64,000 bases of DNA from Mesoterricola silvestris (GCF_030295405.1 NZ_AP027080.1:1054001-1118000); one strand, 5' to 3'; counted from the first letter of the stretch, positions 1-8,795 are shown. Program-made: numbers and translations. The notes: generated by a model from the sequence alone, not told the origin.

Positions 1-1
1 C

Positions 2-1348
2 GTCACCATCGTGGCCGTGAATTCCGTGGTGCAGCTCACGAGCCTCGTGTACGTCGTGGGGCTGGGCATCAGCGCCATCTGGATCGGGTACGCCCAGGCC
101 ATTCCGCGCCTGTGGGACGCGCTGGTGGACCCCATCCTGGGCAACCTTTCGGACAACAGCCGCTCCCGCTTCGGCCGGCGCATCCCCTTCCTGGTGGTCG
201 GCGGCATCCTCCTGGGCGTGGCCTTCACGCTCCTGTGGACGGTGCCCAGGGACTGGAGCCGGCCGGCGATGTTCGCGTACTTCATCGCAACGTCGCTGTT
301 CTTCTACACCGTCGTGCCCATCTATTCCATCCCCCACGGGGCGCTGGGCCTGGAGATGACCGAGGACTACCACGAGAAGACCAGCATCTTCGCCTACGCC
401 AGTTTCATCGGCAACGTGGGGGCCTTCTTCCTGCCCTGGGTGTACTACCTGGCCAACCGGCCCGTGTTCCACGGGGACACGGTGGCGGGCATCAAGTGGG
501 TGTGCCTGGGCATGAGCTTCTTCCTCACCGGCTCCGCCCTGGTGTGCGCCCTCGTGTGCAAGGAGGGCAAGCTCCACCAGGCCCGCAAGCAGGAGCACAT
601 CCCCATCCTCAAGGGCTTCCGGGCCACCTACCGCAACGGCGCCTTCCTGAAGCTGGTGGCGGCCTTCACGCTGCTGATCGTGGGGTTCCAGGTGGTGATG
701 GGCTTCAGCAACTTCACGACGATCTTCTACCTCTACGGGGGCGACAAGGACGCCGCCAGCAGCCTCATGGCCCAGAACGGCACCCTCTGGGCCGCGGTGG
801 GCATCGCCGGCGTGTTCCCCATGCTCTGGCTCTCCAGGCACCTGGGGAAGAAGGGCACCGTGATCCTCAGCTTCGCGGTCATCGCCGGCGGCAACCTGCT
901 CAAGCTGGTGTGCTACAACCGCGCCTGGCCCAGGCTCACGTTCATCCCCACCATCTGCCTCTCCCTGGGGATGGTGTTCTGCTTCTCCCTGGTGAACTCC
1001 ATGATCTCGGACATCTGCGACGAGGAGGAGGCGCGGGTGGGCACCCGCCAGGAAGGCGTCTATTTCGCCGTCTACAACTGGTGGTGGAAGGTGGGCGTCT
1101 CCATCGCCTCGGTGGTGGGAGGCTACCTGCTGCGGTGGACGGGCTTCCTGGAGGGCATGGGCACCCAGACGGCTTCCACGATGTTCTGGGTCCGGTTCTG
1201 GGAGATCGGCCTGCCCACGGCGCTGTGCGTGGCGGGCATCCTCCTGCTCGCGGCCTACCCGCTGACGGAGGAGTCGGCTTATGCGACGAAGGCCCTGCTG
1301 GCGGAGCGCAAAGAAGCGGACTCGGGTGTGTCGGCAACCCCTAGGTAA
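2..1348 (+). CDS. MFS sugar-cation symporter (GPH/MFS_2 family), 5' truncated by window edge
   Basis: Inner-membrane secondary transporter of the glycoside-pentoside-hexuronide:cation symporter type (MelB-like fold). The visible part is about 449 residues. It contains the loop motif DPILGNLSDNSRSRFGRR near residues 38-55, which matches the family D-x-x-x-x-R-x-G-R-R signature after the second membrane helix, followed by about ten further hydrophobic segments. The first helix seen in family members is missing and the frame stays open to the window edge, so the true start lies upstream; the internal GTG at 11 is probably not the start. The substrate cannot be told from sequence. The stop at 1348 is followed by a repeat-containing gap and a convergent SDR gene. 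Confidence 0.85.
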   Translation, partial: VTIVAVNSVVQLTSLVYVVGLGISAIWIGYAQAIPRLWDALVDPILGNLSDNSRSRFGRRIPFLVVGGILLGVAFTLLWTVPRDWSRPAMFAYFIATSLFFYTVVPIYSIPHGALGLEMTEDYHEKTSIFAYASFIGNVGAFFLPWVYYLANRPVFHGDTVAGIKWVCLGMSFFLTGSALVCALVCKEGKLHQARKQEHIPILKGFRATYRNGAFLKLVAAFTLLIVGFQVVMGFSNFTTIFYLYGGDKDAASSLMAQNGTLWAAVGIAGVFPMLWLSRHLGKKGTVILSFAVIAGGNLLKLVCYNRAWPRLTFIPTICLSLGMVFCFSLVNSMISDICDEEEARVGTRQEGVYFAVYNWWWKVGVSIASVVGGYLLRWTGFLEGMGTQTASTMFWVRFWEIGLPTALCVAGILLLAAYPLTEESAYATKALLAERKEADSGVSATPR

Positions 1349-1370
1349 TGAATCCCGGGATTGTTCTCGA

Positions 1371-1632
1371 TGGTCTGGCTCCAGCATGGACCTGACGTTC
1401 TTTATCCTGCCTTTTCCCCTGGATCCTGTTTATCCCCGTTTGAATTTCGCCGGGAGTTATCGCCACCTTTGGGTAAAGGACGTCGAGTAACCTGCGCTCC
1501 GATCCCCGCTGCGTCAGCCCTGCGGAAACAGGGATAAACGCCGATCAACGGGATGAACCGGGATACGCTCAACCTGGAACAGCCCCTTCATCACGGGTTC
1601 AAGGCACCTGGGGTTTGCCGACCCATTCTAGA
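1371..1632 (-). repeat. Intergenic repeat element, copy A (262 bp)
   Basis: Read on the minus strand, this gap aligns almost end to end with 34357-34619. Both begin with TCTAGA and GGGTCGGCAAACC, share GGCTGTTCCAGGTTGAG and CCGCAGGGCTGACGCAG, and end with GCTGGAGCCAGA. By eye identity is roughly 80-85 percent. The first bases contain the TAG stop of the SDR gene, and copy B contains the TAG stop of cysE in the same place. No convincing coding frame is present. Function unknown: it may be a terminator-like or mobile palindromic element, or a structured RNA. Confidence 0.8.
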
Positions 1633-2377
1633 GCATCATCCCGCCGCCGCCCGCCGAGAGGTACTGACCCGTGAGATAGCCCGCCTCGTCCGACGCCACC
1701 AGGGCGATGATCCCCGCCACGTCATCGGGCTGCCCGATGCGGCGCAGCGGCAGGCGGCTCCCGGCGGCGGCCTTGGCCGCCTCGGGGAAGTGGGCGGTGG
1801 CGTCGGTCTCGGTGAGGCCGGGGGCCACGACGTTCACGCGGATGCCGTGGGGGCCCAGCTCCAGGGCCAGGGACTTCATGAGGGCGTCCAGGCCCGACTT
1901 GGCGGTGGTGTGGGCGGAGAAGCCCTCCCCGGGCTGGCGGGAGAGGCCGCTGCTCACGGCGATGATGCACCCCTTGCCCCGGGCGATCATGCCCGGCACC
2001 GCGGCCTTGCAGGCGTGGAAGGCCGAGGCCAGCTCGCCCACGAGCTTCTGCTGGAAGCCCTCCCAGGGCATGGCGGTGAAGGGGGCCACGGGAAAGCTCA
2101 TGTTGGCGTTGAGCACCAGGGTGTCCACGGGGCCCAGGGCGGCCTCCACCTCCCGGAACAGGGTCTCCACCTGGCCCGGATCCCGGGCGTCCGCCCTGAA
2201 GGCCGCGGCCCTGCCGCCCGCGGCGGCGATGGCCTCCACGACGCCCTTGGCGGCGGCCTCGTTGGTGGCGTAGCTCACCGCCACGGCCGCGCCGTGGCTG
2301 GCCAGGCGGCGCGCGGTGGCGGCGCCGATGCCCCGGCCTCCGCCGGTGACGAGGATGGTACGGCCCTGGAGAAGCAT
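1628..2377 (-). CDS. SDR family oxidoreductase
   Basis: Short-chain dehydrogenase/reductase of about 249 residues, the usual size for classical FabG-like SDRs. The NAD(P)-binding motif TGGGRGIG lies near residue 10 and the active-site serine segment AVSSGLSR near 135. The catalytic Y-x-x-x-K site reads H-T-T-A-K, so histidine stands where tyrosine is expected. I chose the ATG at 2377 because AAGGAG lies just upstream; the longer in-frame extension to 2425 has no such support. It ends inside repeat copy A, and its 5' end faces the divergent ohr gene. Substrate unknown. Confidence 0.85.
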   Translation of the reverse strand: MLLQGRTILVTGGGRGIGAATARRLASHGAAVAVSYATNEAAAKGVVEAIAAAGGRAAAFRADARDPGQVETLFREVEAALGPVDTLVLNANMSFPVAPFTAMPWEGFQQKLVGELASAFHACKAAVPGMIARGKGCIIAVSSGLSRQPGEGFSAHTTAKSGLDALMKSLALELGPHGIRVNVVAPGLTETDATAHFPEAAKAAAGSRLPLRRIGQPDDVAGIIALVASDEAGYLTGQYLSAGGGGMML

Positions 2378-2531
2378 GGTGGACTCCTTGCCCAAGATCC
2401 TGCCCCGGTCGGCTCCGCCGCGCAACGGACCGCCGCCGGCGGCCGGAGGAAAAAGACCCTTGACGGGAGCCCGGAAAGAGATAAATATATCGCAAGCGAC
2501 ATAATCGTTGCCGACTCAAAAAGGATCAGCC

Positions 2532-2948
2532 ATGAACCCTCTCTACGAAATCAAGGCCTCGGCCAACGGCGGGCGCGCCGGGCGCGTCACCAGCGAAGAC
2601 GGCGTGCTGGACTTCCAGCTGGCGCTCCCCAAGGGGCTGGGCGGGCCCGGGGGCGCCCAGCCCAATCCCGAGATGCTCTTCGCGGCGGGGTACGCCGCGT
2701 GCTTCCAGAGCGCCCTGGGCTTCGTGGCCGGGGGCGCCAAGGTGCGGCTGGGCACCCAGCGCGTGGACGCGACGGTGGGCATCGGACCCAAGGACGGCGG
2801 GGGCTTCCAGCTCGCGGTGAAGCTCGAGGTGTACCTCCCCGACCTGCCCCGGGACCAGGCCCAGGCCTTCATGGAACAGGCCCATCAGGTGTGCCCCTAC
2901 TCCAACGCCGTGCGCGGCAACGTGCCGGTGGAGCTGGTGCTCCTGTGA
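2532..2948 (+). CDS. ohr: Organic hydroperoxide resistance protein Ohr (OsmC/Ohr family)
   Basis: Thiol peroxidase that reduces organic and fatty-acid hydroperoxides in the cytoplasm. The product is 138 residues, the typical Ohr length. Both redox cysteines are present: one in the helix reading YAACFQSAL near residue 58 and one in HQVCPYSNAV near 120. The ATG at 2532 follows an AAGGATC ribosome-binding stretch. The stop overlaps the GTG start of the MarR-type regulator, so the two are translated together. Ohr-OhrR pairs are a standard peroxide-sensing unit, and the pairing supports Ohr rather than generic OsmC. Confidence 0.93.
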   Translation: MNPLYEIKASANGGRAGRVTSEDGVLDFQLALPKGLGGPGGAQPNPEMLFAAGYAACFQSALGFVAGGAKVRLGTQRVDATVGIGPKDGGGFQLAVKLEVYLPDLPRDQAQAFMEQAHQVCPYSNAVRGNVPVELVLL

Positions 2949-3403
2949 GCGGCGCCGGCGCGGACCTCCTGCGCCTGGACCGCCAGCTCTGCTTTCCCCT
3001 CTACGCGGCCTCGCGGCTCGTGACGCGGCTCTACCAGCCGCTTCTCGAGCCGCTGGGGCTCACGTACCCGCAGTACATCATCCTGATGATCCTGTGGGAG
3101 GACGCTCCGTGCCCCGTTTCGCACCTGGGCGACCGGGCCCTGCTCAACACCAACACCCTGACTCCGCTCCTCAAGCGCCTGGAGCAAGCCGGATTCATCA
3201 CCCGGACCCGGAGCCGGAAGGACGAGCGGGTGGTGCGGGTGGACCTCACGCCCCGGGGCGCCGCCCTCAAGGGGGCGTGCGCCTGCGTCCCCGAGACCCT
3301 CGCCGGGGCCCTGGGCATCCCCGAAGGGGCCCTCGCCGACCTCAAATCGAAGCTGGACGCCCTGGTGGGCCACCTCAGGAGGCTGGAACAGCCGTCATGT
3401 TAG
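2945..3403 (+). CDS. ohrR: MarR family peroxide sensor OhrR
   Basis: Winged-helix repressor of 152 residues. The N-terminal DRQLCFPLYAASR carries the reactive cysteine conserved in OhrR near residue 16; oxidation of this residue by organic peroxides releases DNA in characterised members. The recognition region with LNTNTLTPLLKRLEQAGFI and the wing RSRKDERVVRVDLT are clear. The GTG start overlaps the TGA of ohr by four bases. It probably represses the ohr-ohrR promoter in the gap between the SDR gene and ohr. A second cysteine pair (CAC) occurs late in the protein; whether it marks a 2-Cys OhrR type cannot be told here. Confidence 0.9.
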   Translation: MSGAGADLLRLDRQLCFPLYAASRLVTRLYQPLLEPLGLTYPQYIILMILWEDAPCPVSHLGDRALLNTNTLTPLLKRLEQAGFITRTRSRKDERVVRVDLTPRGAALKGACACVPETLAGALGIPEGALADLKSKLDALVGHLRRLEQPSC

Positions 3404-3431
3404 CCTGGGTCCTTTGTTCCAAGGACCACCC

Positions 3432-4373
3432 ATGACGACGCCCGCCGAGATCCGCGCCATCCACGATCTGCCCATTCCCGAGCTGCTCTTCCGGGCCGCC
3501 GCGGCGCACCGGGCCCACTGGGACCCCGAGGAGATCCAGTTCTGCACCCTGGATTCCATCAAGACGGGGGCCTGCCCCGAGGACTGCGCCTACTGCCCCC
3601 AGAGCGCGCGGTACGACACCGGGCTCAAGGTGGAGCCCATGAAGGAGCTGGACGCGGTCCTGGAAGGGGCCCGGGCCGCCCGGGACCAGGGCTCCACCCG
3701 CTACTGCATGGGCGCCTCCTGGCGCGAGGTGCGGGACGACGCGGGGTTCGAGGCCGTGCTGGCCATGGTGCGGGGCGTCGCGGACCTGGGGATGGAGGTG
3801 TGCGTGACCCTGGGCATGCTGGACGCCACCCAGGCCCGGCGCCTCAAGGAGGCCGGCTGCAAGGTCTACAACCACAACATCGACAGCAGCAAGGATTTCT
3901 ACGAAACCATCGTCAGCACCCGGAAGTTCGACCAGCGCCTGCGGACCATCGACGCGGTGCGCCAGGCGGGGCTGGAGGTGTGCTGCGGCGGCATCGTGGG
4001 CATGGGCGAGACCATCGATCACCGGGTGCATTTCCTCCACGAGCTGACCCAGCTGGATCCGCCCCCGGAGAGCATCCCCATCAACCACCTGGTGCCCGTG
4101 GCGGGCACCCCCCTGGCCGATCTGCCCCCGGTGCCGCCCCTGGAGTTCATCCGCATGATCGCCACGGCCCGGATCCTCTTCCCGGCCAGCCGGATCCGCC
4201 TCAGCGCGGGGCGCACCGCCATGAGCGACGAGATGCAGGCCCTGGCCTTCCTGGCGGGGGCCAATTCCCTCTTCACGGGCGATAAGCTCCTCACCACCCC
4301 CAACCCCGGCGAGAACCACGACCGGCGCCTGCTGGCAGCCCTGGGCATGCGCGTGGAAGGCGCCCGGGTCTAG
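3432..4373 (+). CDS. bioB: Biotin synthase
   Basis: Radical-SAM enzyme that inserts sulfur into dethiobiotin, the last biotin step. The 313-residue product has the radical-SAM cluster motif C-P-E-D-C-A-Y-C near residues 49-56, followed by PQSARY. The YNHNIDSS segment and the AGRTAMSDEMQ region, which includes the arginine that ligates the auxiliary [2Fe-2S] cluster in known BioB, are also present. ATG at 3432 was preferred over an upstream in-frame ATG because it begins the conserved domain. It opens the operon bioB-F-H-like-C-D-A, in which nearly all junctions overlap. Confidence 0.96.
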   Translation: MTTPAEIRAIHDLPIPELLFRAAAAHRAHWDPEEIQFCTLDSIKTGACPEDCAYCPQSARYDTGLKVEPMKELDAVLEGARAARDQGSTRYCMGASWREVRDDAGFEAVLAMVRGVADLGMEVCVTLGMLDATQARRLKEAGCKVYNHNIDSSKDFYETIVSTRKFDQRLRTIDAVRQAGLEVCCGGIVGMGETIDHRVHFLHELTQLDPPPESIPINHLVPVAGTPLADLPPVPPLEFIRMIATARILFPASRIRLSAGRTAMSDEMQALAFLAGANSLFTGDKLLTTPNPGENHDRRLLAALGMRVEGARV

Positions 4374-4377
4374 GGGC

Positions 4378-5547
4378 GTGGACGCCTACCGCGATTCCCT
4401 GGTCCGGGCCCTGGACGAGCTGGGCCGCGCCTCCCGGCGCCGCGCGCTGGCGCCCGTCACGCCCCTGGAGGGCATGGCCGTGGAGCGCGGCGGCCGGCGC
4501 CTGGTGAACTTCTCCAGCAACGACTATCTGGGCCTGGCCCGGGATCCGCGCCTGGCCCGGGCCGCCGCGGAGGGGGCGGGGGCCGGCGCCTCGCGCCTGG
4601 TGTGCGGCACCCTGCCGGTGCACGAAAGGCTGGAGGCGGCGCTTGCGTCCCTGAAGGGAACCCAGGCGGCCCTGGTCATGGGCTCCGGCTTCCAGACCAA
4701 CGCCGCGGTGCTGGCGGCGCTGCTGGATCCGCGGGCCGCGGGGGACGCGCCCCGGGTGTTCATCGACCGCCTGGCCCACGCGTCCATGTACGAAGGCCTG
4801 CGCCTGGCCGGGATCCGCGCCCAGCGCTTCCGCCACAACGACGTGGCGCACCTGCGGGAGCTGCTGGAGCGGGGCGGGGGCACCTTCCGCATGATCCTCA
4901 CGGAGAGCGTTTTCAGCATGGACGGGGACAGGGCGGATCTGCCGGCCCTGGCGGACCTGGCCGCCGCGCACGGGGCCTTCCTCTACGTGGACGAGGCCCA
5001 CGCCACGGGGGTGCTGGGCCCCGGCGGCGCGGGGCTCTGCGCCGAGGCGGCGGTGAAGGGGCGCGTGGACCTGGTGATGGGCACCTTCGGAAAGGCCCTG
5101 GGCGGCTACGGGGCCTTCGTGGCCTGCGACGGCGTCCTGGTGGACTGGCTCGTGAACACCTGCCGGGGCTTCATCTTCAGCACCGCCCTGCCGCCCTTCT
5201 CCGCGGCGGCGGCCCTGGCGGCCCTGGGCCTCCTGGAGCACCTGGACGGGGCCCGGGAGCGGCTCCACCGGCATTCCGCCCAGGTGCGGGAGGCCCTGCG
5301 CGGGCTGGGCCTCGACACCCTGGGTTCGGACACCCAGATCATCCCCGCCGTCCTGGGCTCGGACGCGGAAACCCTGGCCGGGTCGCGGTTCCTGGAGGAG
5401 CGGGGCGTGCTCGCGGTGGGAATCCGGCCCCCCACCGTGCCCCCCGGCACCGGGCGGCTGCGCCTGGCCCTGAGCGCGGCCCACACGGAGGAGGACATCG
5501 GCCTGCTCATCGGCGCCCTGCAAGGGCTGGGGAGGGCCGGCGCGTGA
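4378..5547 (+). CDS. bioF: 8-amino-7-oxononanoate synthase
   Basis: PLP enzyme that condenses pimeloyl-ACP (or -CoA) with alanine to give 8-amino-7-oxononanoate (KAPA). The product is 389 residues, typical length. The N-terminal NFSSNDYLGLA, the central VDEAHATGVLG and the PLP-lysine segment GTFGKALGGYG near residue 235 are diagnostic of the alpha-oxoamine synthase family. It starts at a GTG four bases after the bioB stop, and its own stop overlaps the next GTG start. It supplies the substrate for BioA, encoded at the end of the operon. Confidence 0.95.
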   Translation: MDAYRDSLVRALDELGRASRRRALAPVTPLEGMAVERGGRRLVNFSSNDYLGLARDPRLARAAAEGAGAGASRLVCGTLPVHERLEAALASLKGTQAALVMGSGFQTNAAVLAALLDPRAAGDAPRVFIDRLAHASMYEGLRLAGIRAQRFRHNDVAHLRELLERGGGTFRMILTESVFSMDGDRADLPALADLAAAHGAFLYVDEAHATGVLGPGGAGLCAEAAVKGRVDLVMGTFGKALGGYGAFVACDGVLVDWLVNTCRGFIFSTALPPFSAAAALAALGLLEHLDGARERLHRHSAQVREALRGLGLDTLGSDTQIIPAVLGSDAETLAGSRFLEERGVLAVGIRPPTVPPGTGRLRLALSAAHTEEDIGLLIGALQGLGRAGA

Positions 5548-6122
5548 AGCGGATCCTCCTGGTGCACGGCTGGGGCTTCGGCCCGTCCCTGTGGGAGCCC
5601 CTGCGGGAGGCCCTGCCCGGGCCCCGGTGGTTCACCCTGGACCTGGGGTACTTCGGCCCGGCCCGGCTGGAGCTGCCCCCGGCCCTGGACCTGGTGGTGG
5701 GCCATTCCTTCGGGTGCCTCTGGGCCCTGCGGGAGCCCGCCCTGGACGGGGTGCCGCTGGTGGCGGTGAACGGATTCGCGCGGTTTTCCGCCGCGGCGGA
5801 CTATCCGGAGGGCACGCCGGTGCGGGTCCTGGACCGCATGCTGGACCGCCTCCAGGCGGACCCCGGGGGCGTGCTGCGGGCCTTCCACGCCCGCCTCGGC
5901 ACGGAGCCGCCCCCCGGCGAACCCGATGTGGCGCGGCTCCGGGCCGATCTCCTGCGCATGCGCGACGAGGACGCCCGCGGGCTCCGGCAACCGGTGCTCG
6001 CCCTGGGCGCCGCCGACGACCCCCTGGTGCCCATGGCCTTCGGGGGCCGCCCGTGGCCCACCGGCGGGCACGTGCTGCCCCTGACGCGGCCCGGGGATCT
6101 GGCCAGGGCCCTCCCGGCATGA
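5544..6122 (+). CDS. Alpha/beta hydrolase in the BioH position of the biotin operon
   Basis: Small 192-residue alpha/beta hydrolase. Visible features are the oxyanion segment LLVHGWGFGP near the N-terminus, a nucleophile elbow VGHSFG near residue 56, an acid in GAADDPLVP and a terminal histidine in TGGHVLPLT. This is shorter than E. coli BioH (about 256 residues), mainly in the lid region. Its place between bioF and bioC, with four-base overlaps on both sides, strongly suggests it demethylates pimeloyl-ACP methyl ester and so releases the chain made by BioC. A distinct BioG- or BioV-like analogue cannot be excluded; no symbol is assigned. Confidence 0.82.
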   Translation: MKRILLVHGWGFGPSLWEPLREALPGPRWFTLDLGYFGPARLELPPALDLVVGHSFGCLWALREPALDGVPLVAVNGFARFSAAADYPEGTPVRVLDRMLDRLQADPGGVLRAFHARLGTEPPPGEPDVARLRADLLRMRDEDARGLRQPVLALGAADDPLVPMAFGGRPWPTGGHVLPLTRPGDLARALPA

Positions 6123-6865
6123 GCGCCTGGAAGGACACCATCCTCCGGCGCTTCGACGCCGCGGCCGGCACCTACGATGGCCAGGCGGGGCCCCAGCTGC
6201 GGGTGGCGGGGGACCTCGCGGCGGGCATCCTGGCCCTGCCCCCGGGGCCGGCCCCGGAGGTGCTGGAGATCGGCTGCGGCACCGGCTTCCTCACCGCCGC
6301 CCTGGCCCCGGCCCTGCCCGGGTGCCGGTGGCTGGCCACGGACCTGGCCCCGGCCATGGTGGCGGCCTGCGCCCGGCGCGTGCCCAGCGTGGAGGCGCGG
6401 GTCTTGGACGGGGAGGCTCCGGACCTGGGGGGACGGCGCTTCGACCTGATCGTTTCGAGCCTGGCGGTGCAGTGGTTCGGGGACCTGGGGGCCGGCCTCG
6501 CCCGGCTCCATGGCCTGCTGAAACCCGGCGGCGTCCTGGCGGTGACCACCCTGGGGGCCGGCACCTTCCCCGAGTGGCGGGGCCGGTGCCGGGCCGCGGG
6601 GGTGGAGCCGGGCACCCCGGCCTATCCCAGCCCGGAGGCCCTGGCCGCGCTCCTTCCCGGCAGCGCCGTCCAGCGCCGGTCCTACCCCATGCGCTGCGGG
6701 AACCTCCACGGCTTCCTGGATCACCTGAAGCTCACCGGGGCCCGCACCGCCGCGCCGGGCCACGCGGCGCTCTCCCCGGCGGCCCTGGGCCGCCTCCTGC
6801 GCGCCGGGGGCGGCGAGTTCCTGGCCACCTACGATGTGCTGACCGTGATCTGGAGGGCCCCATGA
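6119..6865 (+). CDS. bioC: Malonyl-ACP O-methyltransferase
   Basis: SAM-dependent methyltransferase of 248 residues that caps malonyl-ACP so it can enter fatty-acid synthesis as a pimelate precursor. The SAM-binding motif VLEIGCGTGFLT lies near residue 48, the acidic ATDLAPAMV follows, and the BioC-typical segment LIVSSLAVQWFGDL lies near 110. The start ATG overlaps the preceding stop, and the stop overlaps bioD. Together with the hydrolase upstream it makes up the BioC-BioH route to pimeloyl-ACP. Confidence 0.9.
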   Translation: MSAWKDTILRRFDAAAGTYDGQAGPQLRVAGDLAAGILALPPGPAPEVLEIGCGTGFLTAALAPALPGCRWLATDLAPAMVAACARRVPSVEARVLDGEAPDLGGRRFDLIVSSLAVQWFGDLGAGLARLHGLLKPGGVLAVTTLGAGTFPEWRGRCRAAGVEPGTPAYPSPEALAALLPGSAVQRRSYPMRCGNLHGFLDHLKLTGARTAAPGHAALSPAALGRLLRAGGGEFLATYDVLTVIWRAP

Positions 6866-7488
6866 AAAGCGTCTTCGTGGCGGGGACCGACACCGACGCC
6901 GGCAAGACCGTCGTGGCGGCCGCCCTGGTCCTGGCCCTGGGGGCGCGCTACTGGAAGCCCATCCAGAGCGGCCTGCGGGAGGCCCCGGGGGGCGACACCG
7001 GCGTGGTGGCCCGGCTCACGGGGCGCCGGCCCGGGGACTTCCCGCCCCCCGTCTACGCCTTCATGGCCGCCCTCTCCCCGGACCAGGCCGCCGCCGAGGA
7101 GGGCCTCGGCCTTGATCCCGGGCGCATCGTCCTGCCCGAAGGCCCCCTGGTGGTGGAGGGGGCGGGGGGCCTCCTGGTGCCCCTGGACGGCGGGACCCTC
7201 ATGATCGACCTCGCGGCCCGCCTGGGCCTTCCGGTGGTGCTGGCCGCGCGCACGGGACTGGGCACCCTCAACCACACCCTGCTGTCCCTGGAGGCCCTGC
7301 ACCGGCGGGGGCTGCCGGTGGCGGGGGTGGTCTTCAGCGGGGCGGACCATCCCCGAAACATCGAGACCATCGCCCGGCTTGGGGGGGCCCCCATCCTGGG
7401 CCGCATCCCCTGGCTGGACCCCCTCACCCCCGAAGCCCTGGCCGGGGCCGCGGCGGGGCTCGACCTTTCCTCCCTGGGAGGCCGCTGA
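6862..7488 (+). CDS. bioD: Dethiobiotin synthetase
   Basis: ATP-dependent carboxylase that closes the ureido ring of dethiobiotin from 7,8-diaminononanoate. The 208-residue product carries the P-loop AGTDTDAGKTVV at residues 7-18, YWKPIQSG with the catalytic lysine near 36-43, and VVEGAGGLLVPL near 100-110, which are all BioD signatures. It overlaps bioC upstream, and its stop shares a base with the bioA ATG. It ends at a typical BioD length, so no truncation is apparent. Confidence 0.94.
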   Translation: MKSVFVAGTDTDAGKTVVAAALVLALGARYWKPIQSGLREAPGGDTGVVARLTGRRPGDFPPPVYAFMAALSPDQAAAEEGLGLDPGRIVLPEGPLVVEGAGGLLVPLDGGTLMIDLAARLGLPVVLAARTGLGTLNHTLLSLEALHRRGLPVAGVVFSGADHPRNIETIARLGGAPILGRIPWLDPLTPEALAGAAAGLDLSSLGGR

Positions 7489-8795
7489 TGGACCGCACCA
7501 CGCTCATGGAACGGGACCGCGCCCTGGTGTGGCACCCCTTCACCCAGGCGCACACCGCGCCGCCGCCCATCCCGGTGCGCTCCGCCCGGGGCGCGGTCCT
7601 CACGGATTTCGAGGGGCAGGAGATCCTGGATCTCATCTCCTCCTGGTGGGTGACCCTCCACGGGCACGGCCACCCCGCCATCGCCCGGGCCATCGGCGAG
7701 CAGGCCCTGCGCCTGGAGCAGGTGATCTTCGCGGGCTTCACCCACGAACCGGCGGTGGAGCTCTGCGGGCGGATCACGTCCCTGCTGCCCCCCGGGCTCC
7801 GGCGCTGCTTCTTTTCCGACAACGGCTCCACCGCGGTGGAGGTGGCCCTGAAGATGGCGCTGCAGGCCCGGGGCAACCGCGGGGAGGCCCGGGGCCGCTT
7901 CCTGGCCTTCGATGGCGGGTACCACGGGGACACGGTGGGGGCCATGTCGGTGGGGGTGTCCTCGCGGTTCTTCGAGGCGTGGCGGGCGATGCTGTTCCCC
8001 GTGGACGTGCTGCCCGTGCCGGCCACGTGGGAGGGGGACGGGGACGTGGAGGCCAAGGAGGCCGCGGCCCTGGCCGCCCTGGACCGGCACCTGGACCTGC
8101 ACGGCGCGTCCACGGCCGCGGCCGTCATCGAGCCCCTGGTGCAGGGCGCCAGCGGCATGCGCATGCACCGGCCGGAATTCCTGCGGGGCGCCGTGGAGCG
8201 CCTGAGGGCCCGGGGCATCCTGGTGATCCTGGACGAGGTGATGACGGGCTTCGGGCGGCTGGGGCCGCTCTTCGGGTGCCTGGGGGCGGGGGTGGAGCCG
8301 GATTTCATCTGCCTGTCCAAGGGCCTCACCGGGGGCGCGCTCCCCATGAGCCTGACGGTCACCACCGACGCCGTCCACGACGCCTTCCTGGACGAGGACA
8401 CCGGCAGGGCCTTCCTGCACGGCCACTCCTTCACGGCCAACCCCCTGGGCTGCGCGGCGGCCCTGGCCTCCCTGGACCTGCTGCTGGACCCGGCCTGCGC
8501 CGAGGCCCGGAGCGGGATCGAACACAGGCACCGCACGGACCTGGCGGGGATCGTGGAGGCGAGCCCCAATGCCGCCCGCATGCGGGTGCGGGGCACCCTC
8601 GCGGCCTTCGAGGTCCTGGGGGAGGATCCGCAGCTCAACGCCCGCATGAAGCGGCACTTCCTGCGGCGGGGGCTGCTTCTGCGGCCCCTGGGGAACACGG
8701 TCTACCTGATGCCGCCCTACTGCGTCACCGGGGAGCAACTGGACCGGGCCTACGCGGGCATCGAAGCGGGGCTGGCCACGGGGTTTCCGGAGTGA
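7488..8795 (+). CDS. bioA: Adenosylmethionine-8-amino-7-oxononanoate transaminase
   Basis: PLP aminotransferase of 435 residues that uses SAM to convert KAPA to 7,8-diaminononanoate. Recognisable segments are VWHPFTQ near residue 14, DLISSWWVTLHGHGHP near 48-62, FFSDNGSTAVEVALKMALQ near 110, and the PLP-lysine region CLSKGLTGGALPMSLT near 280. It is the last gene of the biotin operon and starts on the final base of the bioD stop. A small hairpin follows its stop codon. Confidence 0.95.
   Translation: MDRTTLMERDRALVWHPFTQAHTAPPPIPVRSARGAVLTDFEGQEILDLISSWWVTLHGHGHPAIARAIGEQALRLEQVIFAGFTHEPAVELCGRITSLLPPGLRRCFFSDNGSTAVEVALKMALQARGNRGEARGRFLAFDGGYHGDTVGAMSVGVSSRFFEAWRAMLFPVDVLPVPATWEGDGDVEAKEAAALAALDRHLDLHGASTAAAVIEPLVQGASGMRMHRPEFLRGAVERLRARGILVILDEVMTGFGRLGPLFGCLGAGVEPDFICLSKGLTGGALPMSLTVTTDAVHDAFLDEDTGRAFLHGHSFTANPLGCAAALASLDLLLDPACAEARSGIEHRHRTDLAGIVEASPNAARMRVRGTLAAFEVLGEDPQLNARMKRHFLRRGLLLRPLGNTVYLMPPYCVTGEQLDRAYAGIEAGLATGFPE

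Noticed and set aside
1281-1490. Short open frame after the transporter gene
   Set aside because: It crosses the transporter stop and most of its length is repeat copy A; the corresponding region in copy B shows no equivalent protein.
2532-8795. One single operon from ohr to bioA
   Set aside because: ohrR and bioB are only 28 bp apart, so read-through is possible, but the functions are unrelated and the biotin genes form their own overlapping set; I treat them as neighbours without claiming co-regulation.
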